In this document: piece after piece, positions 1-8,735 of the stretch | Position numbering within the stretch: the first letter of the stretch is position 1 | Layout of the letters: every line of letters begins with the position of its first letter | Source: Ampullimonas aquatilis | GTDB lineage: Bacteria > Pseudomonadota > Gammaproteobacteria > Burkholderiales > Burkholderiaceae_D | Length of the DNA stretch: 64,000 nucleotides | Reading direction: 5' to 3' | Assembly (NCBI RefSeq): GCF_049675895.1 | Contig: NZ_CP183835.1 | Location: 11,932-75,931 of the forward strand | Notes under the pieces: generated by a model | Seen by the model: the letters and a program-made list of their open reading frames with translations, nothing else | Database searches by the model: none | Told to the model about the DNA's origin: nothing | Translations under genes and position numbers: made by a program

Positions 1-1563
1 CTGCGCTCGGGCGACATCTGGGTACAGGGTTCGCGCCAATTCAAGGACTTCGAGGACTACCTGGTGCCGCCCGCGAAGTTCGCCAGCCTCAAGCAGTCCA
101 GCGAATTGCCGCTGGCTGTGGCCACCGATTGCGACCAGTACCTGCACGAACGACTGACGCTGCTGGAAACGCAGCTCGCCACGGTCAACCGCATGGCGGC
201 AGCCAACGATCTGCCAGACGCCATCATCACCGAGTCGGGCCTGAAAATCACGCCGCTCGATGCGGCGGTGCCGGACACTGCGCAAGCGTTGATCGACCAG
301 ACGGCCATGATCCTGCCGCACGTCAAGATCACAGAATTGCTGCTTGAAGTCGATGAATGGACGGGCTTCACCCGCCACTTCACGCACCTGAAATCGGGCG
401 ATCTGGCCAAGGACAAGAACCTGTTGCTGACCACGATCTTGGCCGATGCGATCAACCTGGGCTTGACGAAAATGGCCGAGTCCTGCCCCGGAACGACCTA
501 CGCCAAGCTCGCTTGGCTGCAAGCCTGGCATACCCGTGACGAAACCTACGGGGCGGCGCTGGCCGAACTGGTGAACGCCCAGTTCCGGCACCCGTTCGCC
601 GGGCATTGGGGTGATGGCACCACGTCATCGTCGGACGGTCAGAACTTCCGCACCGGCAGCAAGGCCGAGAGTACCGGGCACATCAACCCGAAGTACGGCA
701 GCAGCCCAGGAAGGACGTTCTACACCCACATCTCCGACCAATACGCGCCATTTCACACCAAGGTGGTCAATGTCGGTGTGCGCGACTCGACCTATGTGCT
801 TGACGGCCTGCTGTACCACGAATCCGACTTGCGGATTGAGGAACACTACACGGACACGGCGGGCTTCACCGATCACGTCTTCGCCCTGATGCACCTCTTG
901 GGCTTCCGCTTCGCGCCGCGCATCCGCGACCTGGGCGACACCAAGCTCTACATTCCCAAGGGCGAAACCGCCTATGACGCCCTCAAACCGATGATCGGCG
1001 GCACGCTCAACATCAAGCATGTCCGCGCCCATTGGGATGAAATCCTGCGGCTGGCCACCTCGATCAAGCAGGGCACCGTGACGGCCTCGCTGATGCTGCG
1101 CAAGCTCGGCAGCTACCCACGCCAGAACGGATTGGCCGTGGCCCTACGCGAGCTGGGGCGCATCGAGCGCACGCTGTTCATCTTAGACTGGCTGCAAAGC
1201 GTCGAGCTGCGCCGCCGTGTTCATGCCGGGCTGAACAAGGGCGAAGCTCGCAACGCGCTGGCCAGGGCGGTGTTCTTCAACCGGCTGGGCGAAATCCGTG
1301 ACCGTAGCTTTGAGCAGCAACGCTACCGTGCCAGTGGCCTCAACCTGGTGACGGCGGCTGTCGTGTTGTGGAACACGGTCTACCTGGAGCGTGCGGCGCA
1401 ATCCTTGCGTGGCAACGGCCATGCCGTCGATGAGGCGCTGTTGCAGTACCTGTCGCCGCTGGGCTGGGAACACATCAACCTGACCGGCGATTACCTCTGG
1501 CGCAGCAGCGCCAAGGTAGGAGCGGGCAAGTTCAGGCCACTACGCCCGTTCTCCGGGTCTTAG
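1..1563 (+). CDS. tnpA: Tn3-family transposase TnpA, C-terminal part (cut by window start)
   Basis: The reading frame is open from the first base, so the protein begins outside the window; about 520 C-terminal residues are seen of the roughly 990 usual in Tn21-type transposases. The DDE catalytic core is complete: the WGDGTTSSSDGQ segment carries the first Asp, NVGVRDSTYVLDG the second, and the VLWNTVYLERA segment the Glu. It would cut and join transposon ends as a cointegrate-forming transposase. The stop codon overlaps the terminal inverted repeat, as is normal in this family. It is closely similar but not identical to the transposase remnant at 1758-4624, so the two transposons are relatives rather than copies. 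Confidence 0.95.
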   Translation: MRSGDIWVQGSRQFKDFEDYLVPPAKFASLKQSSELPLAVATDCDQYLHERLTLLETQLATVNRMAAANDLPDAIITESGLKITPLDAAVPDTAQALIDQTAMILPHVKITELLLEVDEWTGFTRHFTHLKSGDLAKDKNLLLTTILADAINLGLTKMAESCPGTTYAKLAWLQAWHTRDETYGAALAELVNAQFRHPFAGHWGDGTTSSSDGQNFRTGSKAESTGHINPKYGSSPGRTFYTHISDQYAPFHTKVVNVGVRDSTYVLDGLLYHESDLRIEEHYTDTAGFTDHVFALMHLLGFRFAPRIRDLGDTKLYIPKGETAYDALKPMIGGTLNIKHVRAHWDEILRLATSIKQGTVTASLMLRKLGSYPRQNGLAVALRELGRIERTLFILDWLQSVELRRRVHAGLNKGEARNALARAVFFNRLGEIRDRSFEQQRYRASGLNLVTAAVVLWNTVYLERAAQSLRGNGHAVDEALLQYLSPLGWEHINLTGDYLWRSSAKVGAGKFRPLRPFSGS

Positions 1564-1596
1564 CGTACGATTTTTTCCGTTTTCTGAAGCGACCCC
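1559..1596. repeat. 38-bp terminal inverted repeat, nested transposon right end
   Basis: Reading inward on the minus strand it starts GGGGTCGCTTCAGAAAACGG and ends CGTACGCTAAG. It matches the left repeat at 62537-62574 at 36 of 38 positions. The 5 bases just outside (1597-1601, AAGCA) repeat the 5 bases outside the left end. Confidence 0.93.
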
Positions 1597-1755
1597 AAGC
1601 AGCGTGGAGCCTATCGAGGACGTAAGAAATCGCTGTCGCCTGAGCGTGTGGCTGAACTGCGGCAACGTGCTGATGCTGGTGAGCAAAAGGCGAAGCTGGC
1701 CCGCGAGTTCGGTGTCAGCCGCGAAACCTTGTACCAATATCTGCGTGAAAGCTGA
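1597..1755 (+). pseudogene. tnpR: C-terminal fragment of tnpR resolvase, split by the nested transposon
   Basis: Translation from 1597 gives the DNA-binding tail of a Tn3-type serine resolvase: KQRGAYRGRKKSL, then a helix-turn-helix ending REFGVSRETLYQYLRES and a stop. The N-terminal two thirds of the same gene, with the catalytic serine, lie at 62133-62536. The first five bases here are the second copy of the AAGCA duplication. Joining the two parts through one AAGCA restores a continuous resolvase of normal length, so this gene was intact before the nested transposon landed. It directly precedes the outer tnpA remnant, as in Tn21-type elements. Confidence 0.93.
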
Positions 1756-1757
1756 CT

Positions 1758-4624
1758 ATGTCCCGCATTCGACAGCATCGAGGCGCGGCAAATCGACTGG
1801 GCTTCGCGGTGCAACTTTGCTACATGCGCTATCCGGGCATCGCGCTCACTGCTGACGCGGAGCCGGACGCCCCCTTGCTGCGCATGGTCGCAGGCCAGCT
1901 CAAGCTGCCGGGCGATATCTGGAACGACTACGGTCAACGCGCCGAAACGCGGCGCGAACATTTGTTGGAATTGCAGTCAGCCTATGGCTTCCAATCGTTC
2001 ACGACGCTGAGCCATTATCGAGCTGCCGTGCATAGTCTGGACGATCTGGCCTGGCAAACCGACAAGGGTATTGTGCTGGCACGCGAGCTGGTCAATGGGT
2101 TGCGCCGCAAGAGCGTTTTGCTGCCAGCGGTCGGCGTGATGGAGCGCATCTGTGCCGAGGCAATCACCCGCGCCAACCGGCGCATTCACGCAGCACTGAC
2201 CGATACCTTGACAAGTGCCCACCGTCAGCGCCTGGACGAACTCCTCAAGCGCAAGGAGGCAGTAAAGCGACTTGGCTGGCATGGCTGCGCCAGTCGCCCG
2301 TCAAGCCGAATTCTCGGCACATGCTCGAACACATCCAGCGCCTCAAAGCCTGGCAGGCGCTTGACCTGCCCGCAGGCATCGAGCGACAGGTTCACCAAAA
2401 CCGCCTGCTAAAAATCGCCCGTGAGGGTGGACAGATGACGCCCGCCGACCTAGCCAAGTTCGAGGTGCAACGACGCTATGCCACTCTGGTAGCGCTGGCC
2501 ATTGAAGGCATGGCCACCGTCACCGACGAAATCATCGACCTGCACGACCGCATCATTGGCAAGCTGTTCAACGCCGCTAAGAACAAGCATCAGCAGCAGT
2601 TTCAGGCTTCCGGTAAGGCGATCAATGACAAGGTGCGGATGTATGGCCGCATCGGCCAAGCTTTGCTGGAAGCCAAACAGAGCGGCGGCGATCCGTTCGC
2701 CGCCATTGAGGCAGTAATGCCGTGGGATACCTTCGCCGCCAGCGTCACCGAGGCGCAAAAGCTCGCGCAACCGGAGAGCTTCGACTTTCTGCATCGCATA
2801 GGTGAAAGCTACGCCACCTTGCGCCGCTACGCGCCGCAGTTCCTGGACGTACTCAAGCTGCGGGCGGCACCAGCCGCCAAGGGCGTACTCGATGCCATCG
2901 AGGTGCTTCGCGATATGAACATCGACAACGCCCGCAAGGTGCCCGCCGACGCGCCGACCGCATTCATCAAACCGCGCTGGGCCAAATTGGTGCTCACAGA
3001 CGAAGGCATGGACCGCCGCTACTACGAACTGTGCGCCCTGTCAGAGCTGAAGAACGCGCTGCGCTCGGGTGACGTGTGGGTGCAGGGTTCGCGACAGTTC
3101 AAGGACTTCGACGAGTACCTGGTGCCGGTCGATAAATTCACCACCTTGAAGCTGGCCAACGAATTGCCGCTGGCCGTGGCGACGGATTGCGATCAATATT
3201 TGCACGACCGTCTGGAATTGCTGGAACAGCAGCTTGCCACTGTCAACCGGATGGCGGCGGCCAACGACCTGCCGGATGCCATCATTACCGAGTCCGGCTT
3301 GAAAATCACGCCGCTGGACGCGGCAGTGCCGGAGACAGCACAAGCCCTGATTGACCAGTCGGCGTTGCTGCTACCGCACGTCAAGATTACCGAACTCTTG
3401 ATGGAGGTCGATGAGTGGACAGGTTTCACTCGGCATTTCACGCATCTGAAGACAGGCGATACGGCCAAAGACAAAACCTTGCTGCTGACGACGATCCTGG
3501 CTGATGGCATCAATCTTGGGCTCACCAAGATGGCCGAGTCCTGCCCTGGCACGACCTACGCGAAGCTGTCGTGGTTGCAAGCGTGGCACATCCGGGATGA
3601 AACGTACTCAACGGCGCTGGCCGAGCTGGTCAACGCGCAGTTTCGGCAACCCTTCGCCGCAAACTGGGGCGACGGCACTACCTCATCGTCGGATGGCCAG
3701 AACTTCAGAACCGGTAGCAAGGCAGAGAGCACAGGGCATATCAACCCGAAGTATGGAAGCAGTCCAGGACGGACTTTCTACACGCACATTTCCGACCAGT
3801 ACGCGCCCTTCAGCGCCAAAGTGGTCAACGTCGGCGTGCGTGATTCGACCTATGTGCTCGACGGCTTGCTGTACCACGAGTCGGACTTGCGCATCGAGGA
3901 ACATTACACCGACACAGCGGGCTTTACCGATCATGTCTTCGGACTGATGCACCTGCTGGGCTTCCGTTTCGCGCCACGTATCCGAGACTTGGGCGACACG
4001 AAGCTGTTCATCCCCAAGGGCGATACCGCCTACGATGCGCTCAAGCCGATGATTAGCAGTGACAGGCTGAACATCAAGGCTATTCGTGCCCACTGGGATG
4101 AAATTCTACGGCTGGCAACTTCGATCAAGCAGGGCACGGTGACGGCCTCGCTGATGCTGCGCAAGCTCGGCAGCTATCCACGCCAGAACGGCTTGGCCGT
4201 TGCCCTGCGCGAACTGGGGCGCATCGAGCGCACGTTGTTCATTCTGGACTGGCTGCAAAGCGTGGAGCTGCGCCGCCGCGTGCAGGCCGGACTCAACAAG
4301 GGCGAGGCACGCAACGCGCTAGCCAGGGCGGTGTTCTTCAACCGGCTGGGCGAAATCCGCGACCGCAGCTTTGAACAGCAACGTTACCGGGCCAGCGGCC
4401 TCAATCTGGTGACAGCAGCCATCGTGTTGTGGAACACCGTCTATCTGGAAAGGGCGGCGAACGCATTGCGCAATCACGGCCAAGGCATTGATGACGCGCT
4501 GTTGCAATACCTGTCGCCACTGGGCTGGGAGCACATCAACCTGACCGGCGATTACCTCTGGCGCAGCAGTACCAAGGTCGGTGCAGGGAAGTTCAGGCCG
4601 CTACAGCCGTTGCCAAAGCCTTAG
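1758..4624 (+). pseudogene. tnpA: Outer transposon tnpA, broken by a frameshift and an N-terminal deletion
   Basis: Two overlapping frames make one Tn21-like transposase. The first (from 1758) reads MSRIRQHRGAANRLGF and stays homologous up to about 2255 (ELLKRKE); the second frame then carries the rest, including the DDE core (DGTTSSSDGQ, RDSTYVLDG, NTVYLERA), to the stop at 4624. Restoring one base near 2256 would join them (expected RKEGSKATWLAWLRQSPVK), so a single-base deletion is the likely cause. In addition about 35 residues expected between the start and IRQHRGAANRLGF are missing. With tnpR also split, the outer transposon lacks its own working enzymes, although the nested TnpA might act on its ends. 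A sequencing error could mimic the frameshift. Confidence 0.85.
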
Positions 4625-4657
4625 CGTACTTTAAATTCCGTTTTCTGAGACGACCCC
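4620..4657. repeat. 38-bp terminal inverted repeat, outer transposon right end
   Basis: Its reverse complement starts GGGGTCGTCTCAGAAAACGG and ends GTACGCTAAG, a 38/38 match to 55835-55872. Outside it lies TAATA at 4658-4662. Confidence 0.95.
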
Positions 4658-4699
4658 TAATACAACTCAGCACTGGATTACCATCAAACACCCACAACG

Positions 4700-4730
4700 G
4701 ACGGCCCCAAGGCCGTCTCAAGGGTTTTTT
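4700..4730 (+). terminator. Rho-independent terminator just outside the transposon
   Basis: A 7-bp stem (GACGGCC / GGCCGTC, 4700-4706 and 4711-4717) with a CCAA loop is followed after a few bases by six Ts at 4725-4730. It would stop transcription leaving the transposon toward the origin region. It lies in backbone DNA. Confidence 0.65.
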
Positions 4731-4767
4731 AAAGCATTTTTAACGTGTACCCTCGAACTTGAAAGCT

Positions 4768-5093
4768 GCGCCGTAGGCGCGGGGTGGGGGGAGCCGCCGT
4801 AGGCGGGGGGAGGGCTTGCCCTCACCCAAGGGGGGCGAGTGCGCGACCGGAGCAGAGCGGAGGGAGGATGGGGGGAACGCAGTTCCCCGCGCACTTCTTT
4901 GCGTGTTGATAAAGTTTCTGGAAATCTGTTAGTGGTTGTGTAAGTACAGGGGGGCTTGCCTGCCCCCTTTGGGGGCGTATTAAATCTGGGTGAGCGCGAA
5001 GCGCGAGGGACGTAGTCCCTGGGGGATGCCGGGCGGGAGTGCGTAGCACGGGCGAAGGCCGTAGGCCGTAGGAGCTGGCGGGGGCAGAGCCCC
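4768..5093. repeat. Cluster of short perfect hairpins with GNA triloops in a gene-free stretch
   Basis: Between the outer transposon and the iterons, roughly 4660-5220 holds no convincing gene. It contains a run of perfect short palindromes with 3-nt loops: GCGCC-GTA-GGCGC (4768-4780), CCGCC-GTA-GGCGG (4794-4806), GGGGAAC-GCA-GTTCCCC (4872-4888), GCGC-GAA-GCGC (4994-5004), AGGGAC-GTA-GTCCCT (5006-5020), GTGC-GTA-GCAC (5039-5049), GGCC-GTA-GGCC (5057-5067) and GGGGC-AGA-GCCCC (5081-5093). Hairpins with longer or shorter loops also occur (4811-4822, 4950-4967). Seven of the eight triloops fit GNA. Confidence 0.7.
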
Positions 5094-5220
5094 TAAGAAG
5101 CGGTGGGTTTTATATCGCAAATTTTTTGAGTTATTCACTATTTGGTCGTCATCTATTACCAGCAAATATAAAGGCAAAAACTATAGGAATATATTAAAGG
5201 CATACCTTATAGGTTTAGGG

Positions 5221-5680
5221 GGGGTCTGATACCCCGTGAATCGGGGGTCTGATTCCGCGTAGTAAAAGGGGTCTGATTCCGCGTACATAGGGGGTCTGAT
5301 TCCGCGCATTAGGGGGTCTGATTCCGCGTGGATAAGTTACTTAATTCACAGGCTTATAAACAGAAAATCATAGCGAAATTGGGGGGTCTGATTCCGCGAT
5401 GGGAGGGGGGTCTGATTCCGCGCAAGAATTTTTCGAATAATTGGACATATTTCGATCATTAAGCGCAAAGTATAGGGGGGTCTGATTCCGCGTACAGGGG
5501 GGGTCTGATTCCGCGCAACCTCTTCATTATGAAAATTAATTATTAATCGGTGATAGTAATAACCATCCCAAGTTATGCCAATAATTTTGTTCAAGTAACT
5601 TTGCCATGATTGTAAAAAATGCGGCAATCGCTTCCATTGTTAAAGACCATTTTTAGAATGGGGGGGGGTCTGATTCCGCG
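5221..5680. other. Candidate vegetative origin (oriV) with ten iterons
   Basis: The 16-bp direct repeat GGGGTCTGATTCCGCG occurs exactly at 5244, 5268, 5291, 5313, 5383, 5407, 5477, 5500 and 5665, with a variant (GGGGTCTGATACCCCG) at 5221. All copies point the same way. Start-to-start distances are 22-24 bp, or 70 bp and 165 bp, which are near multiples of 23-24. The DNA between the last two iterons (5520-5660) and before the first (5100-5215) is AT-rich and could be the melting region. The array sits next to the 3' end of repA, so RepA is the likely iteron binder. Confidence 0.85.
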
Positions 5681-5687
5681 TGCCATT

Positions 5688-6677
5688 TCATGGCACCTTG
5701 TAAGGGATTGGCGGTGGTGAAGGCATTAAGAGAATGCCGCCTGTCACTTGTTTAACTTTGGCGCTCGGATAGACTGCCAATGCGTCACGCAAGGCAGGTA
5801 AAAACTTTTTCTTAAAATCTTTATCGGGGTCTTTACCTTGATATTCCTGGCCGAATTGTTCACGTAGGTTTGCCCAATGTAAAACAAGCGGCCGTCCTTC
5901 GATTCGATGTAATCGATCGGCCAACATCGTGTAAATATCCATTGCGAGCGCCGATCCCTTCAAAACGGTCAACGCCCTCATATCTAACGGAACAGAATGT
6001 CTAATTAAAGTCTGGAAATAATCTTCAGAAAAAGTCACGATGCCAGGCCATAGGGATGGTTGTTCAGGTGTGCTGTTTAACCATGCCTCGAACTGCTTAA
6101 TCGGTTTTCCGTCATAAGTATAGGCACGACCTGAAGCATTAAAGCCTAGGGTGATTTGACAAGCAGATAAAGCTTGAACCTGTTTACGAAACATCGTGTA
6201 GCCACCCTTTTTGCCGCCACTAGTGTCTTTACCAAGCATACGCAAGAATTCACTAGCACTGTTTCCTACCGGCACCTCTGGCGTTTTATGTCGCACGGAA
6301 TAGGTATTCATCCATGCCAGCATCAGTCGAGGTAAAACCCCGTAAGGGATAGGCTGTTGAATAAAATCCTTGCCATCCCATAGTTTTCCAGCTCGAATGC
6401 TCAAAGCCGCATTCCCACAACTGCGTTCAAATTCGATTCCTTCCACTTTAGAACGCGGCAATCCGACCTGACACATGATCGCGTGCATGAATGCCATATC
6501 TTGACCACTGGGTGGGGCGGCTGAAATCTGGGCAGCAGCATCGACTATTTTTACATCATGTTTCTTGCCAGCTTTTTTGGTTGGAGCAGGCTTAGCTTCC
6601 TGTTTAGGTACGTCTTCAAACATCAACTCAGCGTTTACTGATGATCCCGTCTGTAAAATTTCGGTGGGTTCAGACAT
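5688..6677 (-). CDS. repA: Replication initiator, RepA (plasmid RepA_C family)
   Basis: A 329-residue protein that should bind the adjacent iterons and start plasmid replication. The N-terminal 60 residues are charged and Ala/Lys-rich. The rest fits the plasmid-encoded RepA family: MLAWMNTYSVRHKTPEV, FRKQVQALSACQITLGF, a SEDYFQTLIRHSVPLDMRAL segment, then SALAMDIYTMLADRLHRI, an FGQEYQG motif and a closing GGILLMPSPPP, a typical C-terminus. The start at 6677 is preceded by an AAGGAG-like site a few bases upstream (GAAAG/AGGAG region at 6680-6690). It lies head-on to the iterons and heads the minus-strand replication and maintenance block. Family assignment is from motif memory, not a search. 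Confidence 0.85.
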   Translation of the reverse strand: MSEPTEILQTGSSVNAELMFEDVPKQEAKPAPTKKAGKKHDVKIVDAAAQISAAPPSGQDMAFMHAIMCQVGLPRSKVEGIEFERSCGNAALSIRAGKLWDGKDFIQQPIPYGVLPRLMLAWMNTYSVRHKTPEVPVGNSASEFLRMLGKDTSGGKKGGYTMFRKQVQALSACQITLGFNASGRAYTYDGKPIKQFEAWLNSTPEQPSLWPGIVTFSEDYFQTLIRHSVPLDMRALTVLKGSALAMDIYTMLADRLHRIEGRPLVLHWANLREQFGQEYQGKDPDKDFKKKFLPALRDALAVYPSAKVKQVTGGILLMPSPPPIPYKVP

Positions 6678-6765
6678 TGAAAGAACTCCTAACTAATAGC
6701 AAATTTCGAATTTAAACACTACGATGATTTGGTTACTTGATTAACATTAGGTGACACTCACCGTC

Positions 6766-7104
6766 CTAAGAAAGCCACATAAACCGATAAACGTCAACAA
6801 GGGAAAGTTGATTACATGGAGGCGAAGTAACCTCATCAGGGAATTGTTTGCGAATGCTATGCCACGTTATCCATACGACTGATCTAGCCATGACGAGTAC
6901 GGCAGCCGGAATTACCATGCCGATTGTCACGGCCACTATTATGAATCCAAGCCACCCATATTCGACTGTGATCTCAGTTACCAATAAGCTTATAGTAATA
7001 ACTGAAAGGATACGGTAAGCAGACGCCTTGGAGAGCATACCCATGCTAAGAGCCCCGAAAAGAGACAGAACGAAGGCTATCTTAAAAAGCATTAATATCA
7101 TCAT
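6766..7104 (-). CDS. Small hydrophobic membrane protein of unknown function
   Basis: The 112-residue product has three clear hydrophobic segments (about residues 3-23, 30-45 and 50-73) followed by a short polar tail with one Cys. It sits between repA and the KorA-like gene on the same strand, so it may be part of the maintenance transcript. I do not recognise a family. An entry-exclusion or lysis-type role would be guesswork. Confidence 0.6.
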   Translation of the reverse strand: MMILMLFKIAFVLSLFGALSMGMLSKASAYRILSVITISLLVTEITVEYGWLGFIIVAVTIGMVIPAAVLVMARSVVWITWHSIRKQFPDEVTSPPCNQLSLVDVYRFMWLS

Positions 7105-7162
7105 TCTCCTTATTACAGCCGAATTTTCAAGTGTTTAAATACACCTAAATCTGAATACACCC

Positions 7163-7510
7163 TCATATCTCAGACTTTATCGTAACTTTGTCGATTTCAG
7201 CCCTGAACTTATTAATTAAATTAGTGGGTGCAATTAGTGTTACAAGCTCCCAACCTGGTAATAATTTGCCGACCGCTAAAGACGCATTTTGTTTCGCTAT
7301 TGTGTGAGTTTCGTCGGCTAACTGAACCTCTTTGACAATCTGGCCGACAAACTGGCGTTTCCAACCAAATTGGTTGGCGATCTCCAGATGCGCAATACCA
7401 TCAACCAGAGCAAGTCGAGCCGCATCTAGCTTCTTTTCATTCATCTTAATAAACGGTCGCAATGTATCAAAATGAATGGCCTTCATCCGGTAAGGACTTT
7501 TAACACCCAT
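7163..7510 (-). CDS. KorA/TrfB-like transcriptional repressor
   Basis: The 115-residue protein carries, at about residues 24-62, a helix-turn-helix segment resembling the KorA family of IncP plasmids: KLDAARLALVDG, then IANQFGWKRQFVGQIVKEV. KorA-type proteins bind short palindromes in promoters of replication, partition and transfer genes and balance plasmid burden. The gene lies between the membrane protein and parB, where a shared regulator is expected. A short inverted repeat (GTCTA-AATTGA-TAGAC, 7523-7538) just upstream of the start could be its own operator. It is also a candidate binder of the dispersed CGCG palindrome listed elsewhere, but nothing in the sequence proves this. Confidence 0.65.
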   Translation of the reverse strand: MGVKSPYRMKAIHFDTLRPFIKMNEKKLDAARLALVDGIAHLEIANQFGWKRQFVGQIVKEVQLADETHTIAKQNASLAVGKLLPGWELVTLIAPTNLINKFRAEIDKVTIKSEI

Positions 7511-7522
7511 CTATAACTTTCT

Positions 7523-7538
7523 GTCTAAATTGATAGAC
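7523..7538. promoter_or_regulatory. Possible operator upstream of the KorA-like gene
   Basis: A 5-bp inverted repeat, GTCTA and TAGAC separated by 6 bases, lies 13 bp upstream of the start codon at 7510. Short and only suggestive. The rest of the 7511-7667 gap shows no gene. Confidence 0.3.
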
Positions 7539-7667
7539 CAACTAAAATCGAGCAAAACAAGCGCAGACGCCTTTATGCACTCACGAGTTCTGATTTTAAC
7601 AGGCTGTCAGCCAGTGGATGAGGTATCAAAACTTCACTTCAAATGGCTATTATTCTGCCTGGACAGA

Positions 7668-8735
7668 TCATTTCTTTACACTACTAAAAATCGAATTTAA
7701 GTTAAATGTCTTACTTGTACTACCATGCAAATAAGACGCTAAAGCAAATGCCGCTTCATCACGGTGCCCAAACTTACCGTTCATAATGCCATTCAGAACT
7801 TCGTGGGCGATATCTGTGTCCTTCTTGCCAGCATCAAAAAACGGGCGTAGAAACTTCTTGACCTGTTCTTTATCCTCGATTGCATCGAGGATCAGTTTTG
7901 AATCTGAATTTGGCCGTTGAATCTCTTTAAATGCAGCCTTAAGCGTGATGAGTACAGGGGAGGTTAGATCACTAGTTTCTTCATTAAATTTAGCTAAGGC
8001 AGCCTTAGATGGCTTGACAGTATCTTTAACCTGATTGACAGTGGTTCTTGCATTCTTCTTTCCGCGGGTTGCTTTCAATTCATCAACAAGTTCTTTGGCC
8101 TTTTCAGGGTTTACTTTCTCGATAACCTTGACGGTATTAATAACTTCAAGATCAGCACTAACATTTTCAGAAATCAGGCGTTTCGACTGTTCAGGCAAAT
8201 CCAAAAGTGACAATATTTTAGAAAGCCAAGCTCGGCCTTTTGAGTGTTTTTCTAACACGGCATCTACGCTACCAAGCAGATCTAAATCATGCTGAATTTT
8301 CTTAGCCTCTTCAATCTGAGTGAGATTCTTGCGATGAATATTTTCCGCAAGTTGGTAATCGGCGGCGTCTGCCTCTGTCATTTCCTCAATTCTCGCTCTG
8401 AGCGTTTTGAGTCCAACGAGCTTCGCAGCTCGAAAACGGCGCTCACCAGCAACCAGAATGTACGGTTTTTCGCTGCCTTGAACATTGGGGCGCAATAATA
8501 TTGCTTGAAGCTGCTTTTTTATTAAGCTCTTACCCAAGTCGGCCAATTCATTATCAGCGTCTTCAAATTCTTCGCGTACCTGAGCAAGCACCTCAATGTC
8601 GTTGAGATCAACAACGCTATCAAAGTCATTCAAATTTGTGTTTTGAAATAGGGCATCGATACCAGGCGCAACAAATACGTTACTTTTTGTGGTCGCGGCC
8701 CTTTTGGATGGTGCAATGGATTTTTTAGTTGTCAT
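7668..8735 (-). CDS. parB: ParB-family centromere-binding protein
   Basis: A 355-residue ParB/RepB/Spo0J protein. The N-terminal half has the ParB nuclease-fold motif GERRFRA at about residues 97-103, preceded by the usual LLRPN...YILVAGERR strand and followed by a TEADAADYQLAENIHRKNLTQIEEAKKI segment and an HTH around SKGRAWLSKILSLLDLPEQ. It should bind a parS site and use CTP as ParB proteins do. It overlaps parA by 4 bp (ATGA at 8732-8735), so the two are translationally coupled. Length and order (parA then parB) are standard. Confidence 0.88.
   Translation of the reverse strand: MTTKKSIAPSKRAATTKSNVFVAPGIDALFQNTNLNDFDSVVDLNDIEVLAQVREEFEDADNELADLGKSLIKKQLQAILLRPNVQGSEKPYILVAGERRFRAAKLVGLKTLRARIEEMTEADAADYQLAENIHRKNLTQIEEAKKIQHDLDLLGSVDAVLEKHSKGRAWLSKILSLLDLPEQSKRLISENVSADLEVINTVKVIEKVNPEKAKELVDELKATRGKKNARTTVNQVKDTVKPSKAALAKFNEETSDLTSPVLITLKAAFKEIQRPNSDSKLILDAIEDKEQVKKFLRPFFDAGKKDTDIAHEVLNGIMNGKFGHRDEAAFALASYLHGSTSKTFNLNSIFSSVKK

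Larger units (their letters stand above)
1..1596 (+). mobile_element. Right part of nested Tn21-subgroup transposon (continues at 62537-64000)
   Basis: This is the right-hand end of a Tn3-family transposon whose left end lies at 62537. The two ends carry 38-bp inverted repeats that differ at only two positions by eye, and the 5-bp sequence AAGCA flanks both outer edges (62532-62536 and 1597-1601), the usual Tn3-family target duplication. The insertion site is the tnpR gene of the outer transposon. The middle of the element falls outside the window. Confidence 0.92.
1..4657 (+). mobile_element. Right part of outer Tn21-like transposon (continues at 55835-64000)
   Basis: The outer element runs from the inverted repeat at 55835 through the copper and mercury genes, past the window edge, to the inverted repeat ending at 4657. 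Its two 38-bp ends are identical by eye and are flanked by the same 5-bp target duplication TAATA (55830-55834 and 4658-4662). It contains the nested transposon within its tnpR. Gene order tnpR-tnpA-right repeat matches Tn21-type elements. Confidence 0.92.

Noticed and set aside
4822..5177. Minus-strand reading frames in the minihairpin region
   Set aside because: Pro/Arg/Gly-rich translations of palindromic GC-rich DNA with no family likeness.
5346..5627. Minus-strand reading frame over the iterons
   Set aside because: Its sequence is largely made of translated iterons (RNQTP repeats); no ribosome site or protein-like composition.
5221..5680. Regular short repeats that might be a CRISPR array
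   Set aside because: The repeats are only 16 bp, spacers are mostly 6-8 bp or irregular longer ones, no cas genes are present, and the place next to repA fits iterons.
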